In this document: piece by piece, positions 63,903 through 64,000 of the stretch | Numbering within the stretch: position 1 is the stretch's first letter | Layout: the number at the start of each line of letters is the position of its first letter | Origin: DATFQI01 sp963831105 | Lineage (GTDB): Bacteria > Actinomycetota > Thermoleophilia > Solirubrobacterales > Solirubrobacteraceae | Direction: 5' to 3' | Assembly: GCA_963831105.1 (NCBI GenBank) | Contig: CAWHOS010000003.1 | Span: forward strand, 1,116,001-1,180,000 | Length of the DNA stretch: 64,000 bases | Made by a program: the position numbers and the translations under genes | Notes under the pieces: model-generated | Database searches by the model: none | What the model was told of the DNA's origin: nothing | Seen by the model: only the letters and a program-made list of their open reading frames with translations

Positions 63903-64000
63903 CAGGGGGCCTCGACGTCCGGGAAGTGCGCGGCGAGGTGCTCGCGCAGGACGTCGCGGATCCAGCGGCGCTCGTCCTGGCTCGCGAAGCGGTAGCGGCC
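63902..64000 (-). CDS. C-terminal end of an unidentified gene
   Basis: The last 32 codons and stop of a gene that continues beyond the right edge. The readable end is Arg- and Glu-rich (FASQDERRWIRDVLREHLAA) and finishes HFPDVEAP. The stop shares one base with the aminopeptidase start (TGATG). Nothing more can be assigned. Confidence 0.7.
   Translation of the reverse strand, partial: GRYRFASQDERRWIRDVLREHLAAHFPDVEAP

Overview
The window is very G+C-rich, tightly packed chromosomal DNA from an actinobacterium, most likely of the class Thermoleophilia (Solirubrobacterales-like). Grounds for this are the NucS mismatch-repair endonuclease, an actinobacterial 2-oxoglutarate dehydrogenase locus in which E1 and E2 parts are joined, frequent GTG starts with GTGA/ATGA overlaps, and secreted proteins of a style common in that class. 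This taxonomic call is inference; there is no rRNA gene. No insertion sequence, prophage, CRISPR array or tRNA gene was found.

Layout. 1-6.4 kb: partial PEP-mutase-like gene, cupin, uppP, NAD salvage (pncB, pncA) around pcm, a release-factor-like protein, a nucleotidyltransferase and a metallophosphoesterase. 6.4-14.6 kb: secreted beta-helix protein, coupled lipoprotein, aconitase, M42 peptidase, HAD phosphatase with an apparent CTG start, a UBP zinc finger fused to a helicase-associated-like domain, and a secreted protein. 14.8-23.7 kb: a long leftward run from ettA through a DsbA-like protein into three overlapping genes that look like a compact, divergent methylamine-dehydrogenase (mau) set, then gamma-glutamyltransferase. 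A class I amidotransferase diverges from ettA.

23.7-34.6 kb: ABC exporter pair, HD-GYP protein, a structured 357-bp intergenic region, J-domain/TPR protein, SMP-30-like lactonase, a complete glutamate-type ABC importer, nucS coupled to a crotonase gene, and YjbQ. 34.6-43.7 kb: arylsulfotransferase-like protein, ATL repair protein, DUF1028 protein, a secreted protein, and the 2-oxoglutarate dehydrogenase locus. In that locus two lipoyl domains, a subunit-binding domain, the E2 core and E1 lie in one 4,281-bp stretch split only by two opposite single-base shifts in G/C runs. A DUF3817 protein and a frameshifted NUDIX gene follow.

43.7-64 kb: AGPS-like flavoenzyme, beta-propeller protein, Ppx/GppA phosphatase, cNMP-binding protein, glyoxalase-like protein, secreted cyclase, MBL hydrolase, ABC1 kinase-like protein and TVP38 protein. 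Then comes a pyk-fdhA-fdhB-nrfD run in which fdhA carries an in-frame UGA read as selenocysteine, with a SECIS-type hairpin just downstream. The end holds a secreted repeat-poor protein, a histidine phosphatase and an M29 aminopeptidase.

Caution: four places (about 8550, 41187, 42140, 43273) look like single-base indels inside otherwise normal genes. They may be assembly errors rather than true mutations, and several conclusions depend on rechecking them.
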